NCBI RefSeq assembly: GCF_006874475.1
Contig: NZ_VIRM01000013.1
Location: 62,001 to 126,000 of the forward strand
Source: Microbispora hainanensis
Lineage (GTDB): Bacteria; Actinomycetota; Actinomycetes; Streptosporangiales; Streptosporangiaceae
Reading direction: 5' to 3'
DNA length: 64,000 nucleotides
Positions within the stretch are counted from its first letter, which is position 1. The number at the start of each line of letters is the position of its first letter. The position numbers were made by a program, and so were the translations under genes. Below the pieces are notes generated by a model. That model worked only from the letters and a program-made list of their open reading frames with translations, did no database searches and had not been told where the DNA came from. This document shows, in pieces, positions 1 through 6,917 of the stretch.

Positions 1-686
1 GTCCAGAGCCACACCGCCGCCAGGGCGGCGATCGCGAGGACGCCCCCGACGGCCATGCCGGCGAGGAAGCCCGGCTCGTCGCCGTCCGACGGCTCCCACA
101 GGATCGCGGACACGACCACGGCGAGCACGGCCACTGCCAGCACGAGGTAGAACCGCCGGCTGAAGAAGACGCTGCGCCCGGGGGCCGCGGGCGGGGAGTC
201 GAGCTGCGCGGCAGGCCCCACGCTGGCGGCCCTGGGCCGCTTGAAATACCGGTAGTACACCCAGGTGCCGCAGGGCTCCCAGCCCTCGGGCGCCAGGCGC
301 GCGGCCAGTGCGGAGCCGCCGATAGACAGTTCCCTGCGATACTCCCACCGCTGCGGCCGTTCCGGGTCACGGTGGCTGACGAACCTGCCAAGGTGGTCGA
401 CCCGGTCGATCTCCCAGCCCTGGTCGCCGAGCCGGGCCAGCATCCGGCGGTCGGTGAAGATGTCGGCGGTCCACCGCCACTCGGTGGCGTCCGTCGCGTC
501 GGCCTCGGGCGCCCGCGCCGCCAGCAACCGGCCGGCGAACTCGCCCACCGGCCCGAACTCCTCCTCCGGGTCGCCGCCGGTCTCGGCGACGTACGAGGCC
601 AGGTCGGCGATGGTGGCCTCGATCTGATCCGCGGGCACGCCGCCCTCGCGCAGCAGGGCCTGCAGCTCGTCGAGGTAGGCGCTCAC
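1..686 (-). CDS. PadR-linked membrane protein (HAAS-like + DUF2812-like), 3' end outside window
   Basis: The gene starts with GTG at 686, overlapping the padR stop by four bases (GTGA), and stays open to the window edge (about 228 codons seen). Residues 1-50 form an acidic helical segment (SAYLDELQALLREGG) like the HAAS/DUF1700 prefix found next to PadR regulators. A Trp/Tyr-rich part follows (GWEIDRV, EGWEPCGTWVYYRY) that resembles DUF2812. Two hydrophobic segments begin near residue 173, separated by a short DGDEPG loop. The four-base overlap implies translational coupling and joint control by PadR. The biochemical role is unknown; such proteins are usually thought to be small membrane partners of envelope or drug-response systems. 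Family assignment is by eye. Confidence 0.75.
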   Translation of the reverse strand, partial: MSAYLDELQALLREGGVPADQIEATIADLASYVAETGGDPEEEFGPVGEFAGRLLAARAPEADATDATEWRWTADIFTDRRMLARLGDQGWEIDRVDHLGRFVSHRDPERPQRWEYRRELSIGGSALAARLAPEGWEPCGTWVYYRYFKRPRAASVGPAAQLDSPPAAPGRSVFFSRRFYLVLAVAVLAVVVSAILWEPSDGDEPGFLAGMAVGGVLAIAALAAVWLW

Positions 687-1105
687 TTCAGCCCTCCCGA
701 GGCCAGCCCTTCCGAGGCCAGCCCTCCCGAGGCCAGCCCTTCCGAGGCCAGCCCTCCCGAGGCCAGCCCTCCCGAGGCCAGCACCGTGCGTACGGACTCG
801 TCGAACGCCAGCCACAGGCGGCCCTGCTCGGCCAGCGTCTGCCTGCCCTGCTCGGTCAGCCGGTAGTAGCGCCGGCCGGGCCCGCGCTCGGTCACCCGGA
901 ACTCGGCCGACACCAGGCCCGCCTCTTCCAAGCGGTTGAGAACGGGATAGAGCGTGCCTCCCCGGATCTGGCCGAGCCCCGAGCCGGCGAGCATCTTGGC
1001 GATCTCGTAGCCGTAGTTCTCGCCCTCCGTCAGGCTGGCCAGCACCAGCAGGTCGAGGACGCCCTTGAGCCAGCTCGCGCGGCGGTCGGTCGCCATGTGC
1101 TTCAT
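683..1105 (-). CDS. PadR-family transcriptional regulator with a tandem-repeat tail
   Basis: A 140-residue winged-helix repressor. The PadR core spans residues 10-110 (LKGVLDLLVLASL, NYGYEIAKML, GTLYPVLNRLEEAGLV, RRYYRLTEQG), as in PF03551. Residues after about 110 are unlike the family: five-residue units LASGG/LASEG encoded by six perfect-length 15-bp DNA repeats run to the stop codon. The gene is translationally coupled to the membrane protein downstream and starts just after an inverted repeat that may be its own operator. An internal ATG at 1096 (codon 4) is an alternative start. PadR proteins normally repress their own operon and are released by ligands or envelope stress; the ligand cannot be inferred. 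Confidence 0.9.
   Translation of the reverse strand: MKHMATDRRASWLKGVLDLLVLASLTEGENYGYEIAKMLAGSGLGQIRGGTLYPVLNRLEEAGLVSAEFRVTERGPGRRYYRLTEQGRQTLAEQGRLWLAFDESVRTVLASGGLASGGLASEGLASGGLASEGLASGGLK
691..780. repeat. Six 15-bp tandem repeats inside the 3' end of padR
   Basis: The unit gccctcccgaggcca (variant with cttcc) repeats six times without interruption from 691 to 780 and ends five bases before the padR stop codon. Because 15 is a multiple of three the reading frame is kept and the units encode LASGG or LASEG. The number of copies is likely to vary between strains by slippage. Confidence 0.95.
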
Positions 1106-1115
1106 CCTCGCACGG

Positions 1116-1130
1116 TAGGTCCACTACCTA
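1116..1130. promoter_or_regulatory. Candidate PadR operator (TAGGT-N5-ACCTA)
   Basis: A perfect 5-bp inverted repeat with a 5-base spacer lies in the gap between the CPBP protease stop and the padR start, 11 bases upstream of the padR ATG. PadR regulators typically bind such dyads over their own promoter. Binding by this PadR is inferred from position only. Confidence 0.4.
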
Positions 1131-1862
1131 GGCCGCATGACCGACCGTTCTCCGGGCGGGCTGCGGGGTGAACACGAGGCCCCGGATGTCCATCAGGGCG
1201 TGCATCAGGATCGGCAGCAGGAGGCTGCCGGTGGTGAGGTAGAGGGCGGTGAGCGCGCAGCCGGCGACGGCCACCCCGAGCATGCTCATCCATCCCTGGT
1301 AGAGGTGGCCCACCGCGAAGACCGCCAGGGCCAGGGCGGCGGCCGCGGTCGTGCTCAGGCCCAGCGCGCCGACGCCGAGCGCGATGAGCAGGCCACGGTA
1401 GACGATCTCCTCGCAGACGCCGGCGGTCACCGACATCGCGAGGGCGTGCCACCGCTCGGCGGACGTGCGCGGCAGCAGCTCCCGCATGCCCTCCAGACCG
1501 GGCATGGTCCGGCCGGAGCCGGCCAGCCGGCGCGCCGTCACGACGCTGATCACGAAGGCCCCCGACATGCCGATGACCGCCGGGGCGACCTTGCCGAAGT
1601 GGCTCGGCATCGCGAAGCCCAGATCCGCGAGGCCGACCCCCGGCGACAGCAGCAGGACCAGCGCCGTCACGGCGACCCAGACCCACTCCTCGGCGATCCA
1701 CTGCCGGTACATCCGCACCAGCGCCCCGGGCTCGTGGTCACGGCGTCGTGCCAGCCGGTCGTACTGGCGCTTGCCCAGCGCGGGGGCGGCGAAGGCCAGA
1801 TAGGCGGTCAGCGCGCACGCCAGGAGCAGGCCCGGGGGCGAGAAGCTCGCAGAGATGTCCAT
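1128..1862 (-). CDS. CPBP-family intramembrane glutamic protease
   Basis: A 244-residue polytopic membrane protein of the CPBP (CAAX protease/Abi) family. The diagnostic motifs are present in order: CEEIVYRG (Glu-Glu-x3-Arg), a His in FAVGHLYQG, and HALMD near the C terminus, which together form the membrane-embedded active site. Seven or eight hydrophobic segments are seen. The ATG is preceded by AAAAAGGAC. A good promoter (TTGCAT, 17 bases, TATCGT) lies upstream, so it is transcribed from its own start. The gene ends 22 bases before padR, so it may be cotranscribed with it. Substrate unknown; relatives act in prenyl-protein maturation, bacteriocin immunity or regulated proteolysis. Confidence 0.88.
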   Translation of the reverse strand: MDISASFSPPGLLLACALTAYLAFAAPALGKRQYDRLARRRDHEPGALVRMYRQWIAEEWVWVAVTALVLLLSPGVGLADLGFAMPSHFGKVAPAVIGMSGAFVISVVTARRLAGSGRTMPGLEGMRELLPRTSAERWHALAMSVTAGVCEEIVYRGLLIALGVGALGLSTTAAAALALAVFAVGHLYQGWMSMLGVAVAGCALTALYLTTGSLLLPILMHALMDIRGLVFTPQPARRTVGHAA

Positions 1863-1898
1863 GGATCGCCGTCCTTTTTAGCACTGTTGGCGATCTAG

Positions 1899-1927
1899 AC
1901 GATAAAGCGAGCTAGTTAGGAATGCAA
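1899..1927 (-). promoter_or_regulatory. Sigma70-type promoter for the CPBP protease
   Basis: On the minus strand TTGCAT (1927-1922) and TATCGT (1904-1899) are separated by 17 bases, which is close to the vegetative consensus. The expected transcript start near 1892 leaves a 30-base leader containing the AAAGGAC ribosome-binding site. Confidence 0.6.
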
Positions 1928-2047
1928 CCTATAAAGGGGTTCAATCGTAGGCGTCCACCAGGCCCAGCGGCACGGCGCGACCGCAGACCAGGTGCACGCC
2001 GTCGCCGCATGGCGGAAGACCCGCCGACCAGGATGGCGGTACACGTC

Positions 2048-3022
2048 CTAGCCGCGCTCCCCCGGACGGTCGACGATGACCGACGTGAGCAGGGCGGTGG
2101 CGTACACCGAGCCCTTGCGGAAGGCGGGCTCCGGGTTGCCGCCCACGTGCTCGTCCTGTAGCCAGACGATTTTTTCGCCCAGGTAGCGATAGGTGTCCGG
2201 GTCGAGGATGTGGTATCCCCTGCGTACCTTGTCGCGGCCTTCCCGATAGACGCCCAGCCCGGCGCGGCCCGCGGCGTCGGTCACGCCGGATTCGACCCGG
2301 ACGTCCGGGATCAGAGCCAGGGCCTTGAACATGGCCGCTTCCAGCCGTGGCGGCATCGTGCCGTACCTGCTCAGATAGAGCATGATCACGCGGTACGCGC
2401 GGTCGGCGTCCGGTTCCACGCTCTTCGGGACGCCCTCCTCGTGCGGGTAGTCGATCCAGTGGCGGTCCTTCGTGACCTTGGCCAGCAGTTTCCTCGGGTC
2501 GGTCGGCAGCTCGCGGAGCTTGGCGTCGTACTGCTGCGGCGACAGGTCGTCGTCGTCCGGGTCCGGAAGGGCATCGTGGATCCGCAGCGTGCCGTCCTCG
2601 TCGTAGCCGGCGGCCTGCTTGCCGTCGTAGCGGATCCAGCTCTCGAAGGTCCGGGTCTCGTCCGAGTTCGGCTGCTTGTCCAGGGATCGGGTGTAGTGCC
2701 ACTGGGTCGGCTCGGGCACGGGGGCGGCGCCGCGCCCGCCGGCCACCTCGGCGGCCCTGGCGAGCACCATCCTGGAGTCCAGGGACACGGTGGACGAAGG
2801 GCCGGACGCGGGCTCGGTCCCGGAGGGGCCGGCAGGCAGGACGACCACGGCGAGCGCGGCGGCCGCCGCCCCCGCCGCCGCGACGGTGACCAGGCGGAGC
2901 GCGAGGGTCCGCCCGCGCCGCCGCATCCGGGTGAGCAGGCGGCGGCGCTGCGGGACGATCCACTGCCCGTCCGGCTCGGGGACCTCGGCGCGCCACTCGC
3001 GCAGCAGACGCAGGTCATCCAT
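2048..3022 (-). CDS. CU044_5270-type membrane partner of an ECF sigma factor
   Basis: A 324-residue protein with a cytoplasmic N-terminal part (MDDLRLLREWRAEVPEPDG, then a basic stretch), one membrane segment near residues 40-65, and an extracytoplasmic domain with an outer-surface pattern like the actinobacterial CU044_5270 family (PTQWHYTRSLDKQ, LLAKV, MLYLSRYG, VYREGRDKVRRGYHILDPDT). It overlaps the 3' end of the ECF sigma gene by 8 bases, so the two are translationally coupled. In such pairs the membrane protein commonly acts as anti-sigma factor or signal receiver; this role is inferred from context. The N-terminal motif is shared with the LCP protein encoded at 6909-7967. Confidence 0.8.
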   Translation of the reverse strand: MDDLRLLREWRAEVPEPDGQWIVPQRRRLLTRMRRRGRTLALRLVTVAAAGAAAAALAVVVLPAGPSGTEPASGPSSTVSLDSRMVLARAAEVAGGRGAAPVPEPTQWHYTRSLDKQPNSDETRTFESWIRYDGKQAAGYDEDGTLRIHDALPDPDDDDLSPQQYDAKLRELPTDPRKLLAKVTKDRHWIDYPHEEGVPKSVEPDADRAYRVIMLYLSRYGTMPPRLEAAMFKALALIPDVRVESGVTDAAGRAGLGVYREGRDKVRRGYHILDPDTYRYLGEKIVWLQDEHVGGNPEPAFRKGSVYATALLTSVIVDRPGERG

Positions 3023-3590
3023 CGAACGCCTCCTCTCGCGCCGCCATCAGCGCTTGCCGGGTCTTGGCCCTGGCCCGATGCAGGCGGGACCTGACCGTGC
3101 CGATCGGGATGTCCAGCGCGTGGGCCACGTCCTCGTACGACATGTCGGCCCAGGCCACGAGCAGCAGCACCTCCCGGTCGCCGGGTGACAGCTCGGCCAG
3201 GGCCCGTGCCAGCCCGGCCTGCTGCGCCGAGACCCGGGCGTCGACGCGGTCGGCGTACGGCTCGGTGATCTCGTCGACGCCGGTGCGGACCAGCGCCCGG
3301 TAGAACCGCAGCTCGACCCGGCGGTGCCGTTTGATGAGCCGGGCGGCGATGCCGTACAGCCACGGGCGGGCGTCCGGCTGGCTCGGGTCGTAGCGGTGGC
3401 GGCGCCGGAAGGCCGCCAGGAAGGCGTCGGAGACCACGTCGTCGGCCAGGGACGGGCCCAGCCGCCGGGCGACGTAGCGCCGGAGCGCGGGTGCGTGCCG
3501 GTCGAAGAGGTCGGCGAAGACCTCCGGCTCGCGCTCCGAACGCCGTATCAGGGCCGCGTCGTCGGCCCTGTCGGGTTCCACGGCGATCAC
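3015..3590 (-). CDS. ECF-type RNA polymerase sigma factor
   Basis: A 191-residue sigma factor with region 2 (FADLFDRHAPALRRYV to RPWLYGIAARL) and region 4 (LSPGDREVLLLVAWADMSYEDVAHALDIPIGTVRSRLHRAR), the latter carrying the helix-turn-helix. There is no C-terminal extension. The downstream coupled gene encodes its probable membrane-bound partner. The closest relative in this window is the ECF factor at 7970-8548, which shares the words RRLGP, AFRRR, DARPWL and the whole region 4 pattern, so the two are paralogues. The target regulon is unknown. Confidence 0.93.
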   Translation of the reverse strand: MIAVEPDRADDAALIRRSEREPEVFADLFDRHAPALRRYVARRLGPSLADDVVSDAFLAAFRRRHRYDPSQPDARPWLYGIAARLIKRHRRVELRFYRALVRTGVDEITEPYADRVDARVSAQQAGLARALAELSPGDREVLLLVAWADMSYEDVAHALDIPIGTVRSRLHRARAKTRQALMAAREEAFDG

Positions 3591-3762
3591 CTGGTTGCTC
3601 CCGTCCCCGCCCGCTGTGGTTTTCGACGGCTTTCGCCCGTACGGCCGTCGAGAGTTCGCGGTACGCGGTGTGAGTCAGGTCACACTTTCCGATCACACTA
3701 ACGGGTCGCGCTGACGGCGGCGGCGACGGCGGCGGCGACGACGGCCTCGCACACGATGCCGC

Positions 3763-4317
3763 TCAGGTCGGCGGGCGCGGCGGTGGCGGGGTCCGCCGGA
3801 CCGCGGCGACATCGAACTCCAGCACCACCTTCTTGCCGACCAGACCCGCGGCGGCGATCGAGGCGACACCCCAGTCCTTGCGGTTGATCGTGGTGCCGCC
3901 CGTGAAACGAACCCGGACACCGCCCTGCGGGTCGTGCTCGGCGCCGATCCGTTCGAGGGCCACGGTGACCGGCCTGGTCACGCCGCGGATGGTCAGGTCG
4001 CCGGTGACTTCGAAGGCGGTCGCGCCGGTCTGCCGTGCCGCGGTCGAGACGAAGGTGATGGTCGTGTGTGCGGCCAGGTTCAGAAACCTGCCGCGCAGCA
4101 TCTCGTCGCGTTGCGGATTGCGGGTCTGGATGCTGCCGGCCTGGATCGTGAGCTCGACGTTCGACTTGGACGGGTCGTCGCCGTCCAGGTGCGCGCTGCC
4201 CTCGAACTCCTCGAACCGCCCGCGCACCTTGGGGCCGATCGTGTGCCGGGCGACGAAGCCGATCCGGGTGCGGGCGATGTCGAGGGTGTAGTCACCGGTC
4301 AGAGCCGCGGTTGTCAC
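3763..4317 (-). CDS. YceI-family lipocalin-like protein
   Basis: A 184-residue protein of the YceI family (GDYTLDIARTRIGFVARH, GRFEEFEGSAHLD, FEVTGDLTIRGVTRPVTV, DWGV). The family forms an extended beta barrel that binds polyisoprenoid or amide lipids. No signal peptide is seen, so this copy is probably cytoplasmic. The C terminus is a Pro-rich tail. It is divergent from the LysR gene, and the shared 140-bp gap holds a LysR-type dyad near the LysR start, so it may be a target. Physiological ligand unknown. Confidence 0.88.
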   Translation of the reverse strand: MTTAALTGDYTLDIARTRIGFVARHTIGPKVRGRFEEFEGSAHLDGDDPSKSNVELTIQAGSIQTRNPQRDEMLRGRFLNLAAHTTITFVSTAARQTGATAFEVTGDLTIRGVTRPVTVALERIGAEHDPQGGVRVRFTGGTTINRKDWGVASIAAAGLVGKKVVLEFDVAAVRRTPPPPRPPT

Positions 4318-4440
4318 GCTGGTCGCTCCTGGGGAGAAGGGGAGGCGGTGATCGTTCGCCTGCCGCCTCTCCGGTGGTGTGGTCTGTCCAGCATCAAGGC
4401 AGGTCAGCGGCGGAACAATGTACGATTCGCGGGGCGATCC

Positions 4441-4456
4441 ATAACAGTTGGGTTAT
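4441..4456. promoter_or_regulatory. LysR-type dyad ATAAC-N6-GTTAT
   Basis: A perfect 5-bp inverted repeat with T-N11-A geometry lies just upstream of the GTG start of the LysR gene. This spacing is typical of LTTR recognition sites. The position over the start region fits autorepression, and the divergent yceI gene is the other candidate target. Confidence 0.5.
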
Positions 4457-4458
4457 CA

Positions 4459-5349
4459 GTGGAGCTGCGCGACATCGAGATCTTCCTCACGCTGGCGGAG
4501 GAGTTGCACTTCGGCCGCACGGCGGAACGGCTTCGCGTGTCCCAGGCCCGCGTCAGCCAGGCCATCAGCAAGCAGGAACGGCGCCTCGGCGTGGCCCTGT
4601 TCGATCGCACCAGCCGGCGGGTGGCCCTGACCCCTGTGGGCCGGCGCCTCCGGGAAGACCTCCAGCAGGCCCTCGACCTGATCAAGGCGGGACTCGCCCG
4701 CGCCGAGGCGGCCGGTCTGCGCGCGGGTCAGACCTTGCGGCTGGGCGTGTTCGGTCATGCCGCACACGAACTACGCCCCCTCGTCGACGCGTTCCGCGCC
4801 CGCCACCCGGGCGGCGACATCCAGTTCGGCGAGATCTACGGCAGCGACCCGTTCACCGCCCTGCGCAGCGGAGAGCACGACATGAACGTGCTGTGGTTGC
4901 CCATCGCCGAACCGGACCTCACGGTCGGCCCGACCGTGCTCACCGGGGGCCGCGTGCTGGCCGTGCCGGCGGATCATCCGCTCGCCGGGCGCGGCACCGC
5001 GTCCCTGGAGGACCTCGCCGACAACCATGTCGTCGACCTCGGCCCCGGCGCCCCCGAGTATTGGGTGGAGTCCATGGTCCCCACGCGTACACCGCTCGGC
5101 CGCCGTATCCCGCGCGGGCCCGCGGCGCGGACCTTTCACGAGATCCTTTCCCTGGTGGCCGCGGGACATTGCGTCCACCCGCTGGGCGAGATCGCCGCCC
5201 GCTACAACAGACCCCCCGGAGTCGTGTTCCTGCCTATCCATGACGCCCCCACCCTCCACTGGGCCCTGACGTGGCGCTCCACCGCCGACAACCCCGCGAT
5301 CCACGTGCTGGCGCAGATTGCCGCCGACCTCGGCCCCATCTCGCTGTGA
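4459..5349 (+). CDS. LysR-family transcriptional regulator
   Basis: A 296-residue regulator. The GTG at 4459 is chosen because the LysR fold begins directly with VELRDIEIFLTLAEELHFGRTAERL; the reading frame extends upstream but overlaps the yceI promoter side without family similarity. The winged helix-turn-helix covers residues 1-62 (RVSQARVSQAISKQERRLGVALFDRTSRRVALT), followed by a linker helix and a substrate-binding domain (LRLGVFGHA, LRSGEHDMNVLWLP, HPLAGRG). The effector is not predictable. It is divergent to yceI and stops about 80 bases before the promoter of the thrS paralogue leader, which has its own control. Confidence 0.92.
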   Translation: MELRDIEIFLTLAEELHFGRTAERLRVSQARVSQAISKQERRLGVALFDRTSRRVALTPVGRRLREDLQQALDLIKAGLARAEAAGLRAGQTLRLGVFGHAAHELRPLVDAFRARHPGGDIQFGEIYGSDPFTALRSGEHDMNVLWLPIAEPDLTVGPTVLTGGRVLAVPADHPLAGRGTASLEDLADNHVVDLGPGAPEYWVESMVPTRTPLGRRIPRGPAARTFHEILSLVAAGHCVHPLGEIAARYNRPPGVVFLPIHDAPTLHWALTWRSTADNPAIHVLAQIAADLGPISL

Positions 5350-5393
5350 GGGCGGTGGTGGGGAACGCGGTCCGCCGCGCGGTGAGAAACCTC

Positions 5394-5423
5394 TTCGGAG
5401 ACGATCAACGGCTGTGCTAGCGT
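5394..5423 (+). promoter_or_regulatory. Promoter of the thrS-paralogue leader (leaderless start)
   Basis: The -10 hexamer TAGCGT (5418-5423) lies exactly 7 bases before the ATG of the leader peptide, the spacing seen for leaderless actinobacterial mRNAs. A weak -35 element TTCGGA (5394-5399) lies 18 bases upstream. Transcription should start at or next to the A of the ATG. Confidence 0.55.
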
Positions 5424-5430
5424 TCGCGGC

Positions 5431-5481
5431 ATGAAGCGCGCCTGCCTGACGACGACGCCGGAGACCGTCCCGGCGCGCTGA
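5431..5481 (+). CDS. Threonine-rich leader peptide of the thrS-paralogue attenuator
   Basis: A 16-codon open frame reads MKRACLTTTPETVPAR. Codons 7-9 are three consecutive ACG threonine codons and a fourth threonine is codon 12, so a quarter of the peptide is threonine. It has a consensus-spaced -10 element directly upstream and no room for a Shine-Dalgarno sequence, so it should be leaderless. A 17-bp perfect hairpin starts 11 bases after its stop, then the gene for a threonyl-tRNA synthetase begins. Position, amino-acid content and RNA geometry all fit a ribosome-stalling sensor of charged tRNA-Thr. The peptide probably has no function beyond being translated. Confidence 0.8.
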   Translation: MKRACLTTTPETVPAR

Positions 5482-5530
5482 CACGTACTTCCGACGAAGC
5501 CCCGGGGCGAGCTGCCCCGGGGCTTCGTCG
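5457..5530 (+). promoter_or_regulatory. Transcription attenuator (segments 1-4) upstream of the thrS paralogue
   Basis: Hand folding gives four segments. Segment 1 (5457-5461) can pair with segment 2 (5470-5474). Segment 3 (5492-5508) and segment 4 (5514-5530) form a 17-bp perfect stem with a 5-base loop, a strong intrinsic-type terminator without a U run, as is common in high-GC genomes. The alternative antiterminator pairs 5466-5473 (CGTCCCGG) with 5502-5509 (CCGGGGCG), eight pairs including one wobble. A ribosome stalled at the first Thr codon leaves 5466-5473 free and allows the antiterminator; a ribosome at the stop codon covers it and the terminator forms. Confidence 0.75.
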
Positions 5531-5574
5531 TCCGGTCACTCGCCTCGCCGCACACAGAACGCGAGGAGACCGCG

Positions 5575-6837
5575 ATGCACGACCACCCCATCCACGACCA
5601 CCCGATGCACGACCACCGCAAGCTGGGCCGGGAGCTCGGCCTGTTCGACACCGACCCGCTGATCGGCTCGGGGCTGCCCTATTGGCTGCCCGACGGAGCC
5701 GTGATCAGGCACACCCTGGAGGAGTACATCCGCGACGCCGAACGACGCGCGGGCTACCGGCACGTGTACTCCCCTGTGCTGGGCAAACGGGAGCTGTACG
5801 AGATCTCCGGGCACTGGTCGCACTACAGCGACGACATGTTCCCGCCCATGGACCTCGGGGGAGAGCAGGTCGTGCTGCGGCCGAGCCTGTGCCCCCACCA
5901 CGCGCTGATCTACCGCTCGCGGTCGCACAGCTATCGCGAGCTGCCGCTGCGCGTCGCCGAGCTGGGCGGCATGTACCGCTCCGAGCTGTCGGGCGTGCTC
6001 GGCGGGCTCACCCGCGTGCGGGCGATCCAGCTCAACGACGCGCACATCTTCTGCACCCTCGACCAGGTCGCCGCCGAGGCGGCCGGGGCCCTGGAGATGA
6101 TCGGGCGCGCGTACGCCGCGCTCGGCATCCGCCCGGTCCGTCACCGGCTGTCCCTGCCCGGGGCCGGCGGCAAGTACGTCGCCGCCCCCGAGATGTGGCG
6201 GCGGGCGACCGCCATGCTGACCGACGTCCTCGACCGCTCCGGCCTGCCGTACGAGGCGGTCGAGGGCGAGGCGGCGTTCTACGGCCCGAAGATCGACGTG
6301 CAGATCGCCGACGGCGCGGGGCGGGAGGCCACCCTGTCCACCGTGCAGGTCGACTTCCACCAGCCCGAGCAGTTCGACCTGCACTACATCGGCCCGGACG
6401 GCGGCAGGCACCGGCCGGTCATGGTCCACCGCAGCATCATCGGCAGCGTCGAGCGGGCCGTGGCGCACCTCATCGAGGTGTACGGCGGTGCCTTCCCGGC
6501 CTGGCTCGCCCCCACCCAGCTGGTGGTCCTGCCGGTGACCGAGGCCGAGCTGCCGCGGGCCGAGGCGCTCGTACGGCGCTGCGCCGAGCTGGGCCTGCGG
6601 GCGGAGGTCTCCGGGCCCGAGCACGGCAGCCTGGGCGCCCGCGTCCGGGCCGCCCGGCTGGCGCCCTACCAGGCCGTCATCGGCGCGAAGGAGGCCGCGG
6701 GCGACGAGGTGGCGCTGCGCCTGCGCGACGGCCGCGCCCTGGACGCGATGCCCGCCGCCGAGGCGCTGGCCCGCATCGCCGACCTCGTCGCGGCCCGCAC
6801 CACCGCCCTGTGGGAGCCGGCCGTCCAGCGGGCCTGA
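5575..6837 (+). CDS. Threonyl-tRNA synthetase paralogue without TGS and editing domains
   Basis: A 420-residue class II synthetase against about 650-690 for full-length ThrRS. The TGS and second-site editing domains are absent; the protein begins directly with the catalytic core (GSGLPYWLPDGAVIRHTLEEYI). Motif 2 (RVAELGGMYRSELSG), NDAHIFCT and motif 3 (HRSIIGSVERAVAHLIEVYGG) are intact. The zinc ligands are Cys106, His157 and His285. An anticodon-binding domain covers about 315-410. The N terminus carries a three-fold repeat of His-Asp-His-Pro-type units (residues 2-14), a possible metal-binding tail. Expression is probably controlled by the Thr leader attenuator. It is likely an auxiliary, inducible or inhibitor-tolerant ThrRS; whether a full-length copy exists elsewhere is not visible here. 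Confidence 0.9.
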   Translation: MHDHPIHDHPMHDHRKLGRELGLFDTDPLIGSGLPYWLPDGAVIRHTLEEYIRDAERRAGYRHVYSPVLGKRELYEISGHWSHYSDDMFPPMDLGGEQVVLRPSLCPHHALIYRSRSHSYRELPLRVAELGGMYRSELSGVLGGLTRVRAIQLNDAHIFCTLDQVAAEAAGALEMIGRAYAALGIRPVRHRLSLPGAGGKYVAAPEMWRRATAMLTDVLDRSGLPYEAVEGEAAFYGPKIDVQIADGAGREATLSTVQVDFHQPEQFDLHYIGPDGGRHRPVMVHRSIIGSVERAVAHLIEVYGGAFPAWLAPTQLVVLPVTEAELPRAEALVRRCAELGLRAEVSGPEHGSLGARVRAARLAPYQAVIGAKEAAGDEVALRLRDGRALDAMPAAEALARIADLVAARTTALWEPAVQRA

Positions 6838-6845
6838 CACGCGAG

Positions 6846-6887
6846 CCGGCGGACGCCGACGGTGCCGGAGCCGCCGGCGTCCGCCGG
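6846..6887. terminator. Bidirectional hairpin between the thrS paralogue and the LCP gene
   Basis: A perfect 13-bp GC-rich stem (6846-6858 with 6875-6887) and a 16-base loop lie between two convergent genes. No U run follows on either strand. Confidence 0.65.
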
Positions 6888-6917
6888 TCGCCTCAGTCGC
6901 CGGTCGCCTCAGTCGCC
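6886..6917. repeat. 16-bp direct duplication spanning the LCP stop codon
   Basis: The unit ggtcgcctcagtcgcc occurs twice head to tail (6886-6901 and 6902-6917). The functional stop codon of the minus-strand LCP gene (6911-6909) lies inside the second copy, so the first copy carries a duplicate of it. Confidence 0.85.

Noticed and set aside
5492-5530. T-box element in front of the thrS paralogue
   Set aside because: No T-box consensus or specifier stem is seen; the leader peptide with Thr codons and the terminator explain the region.
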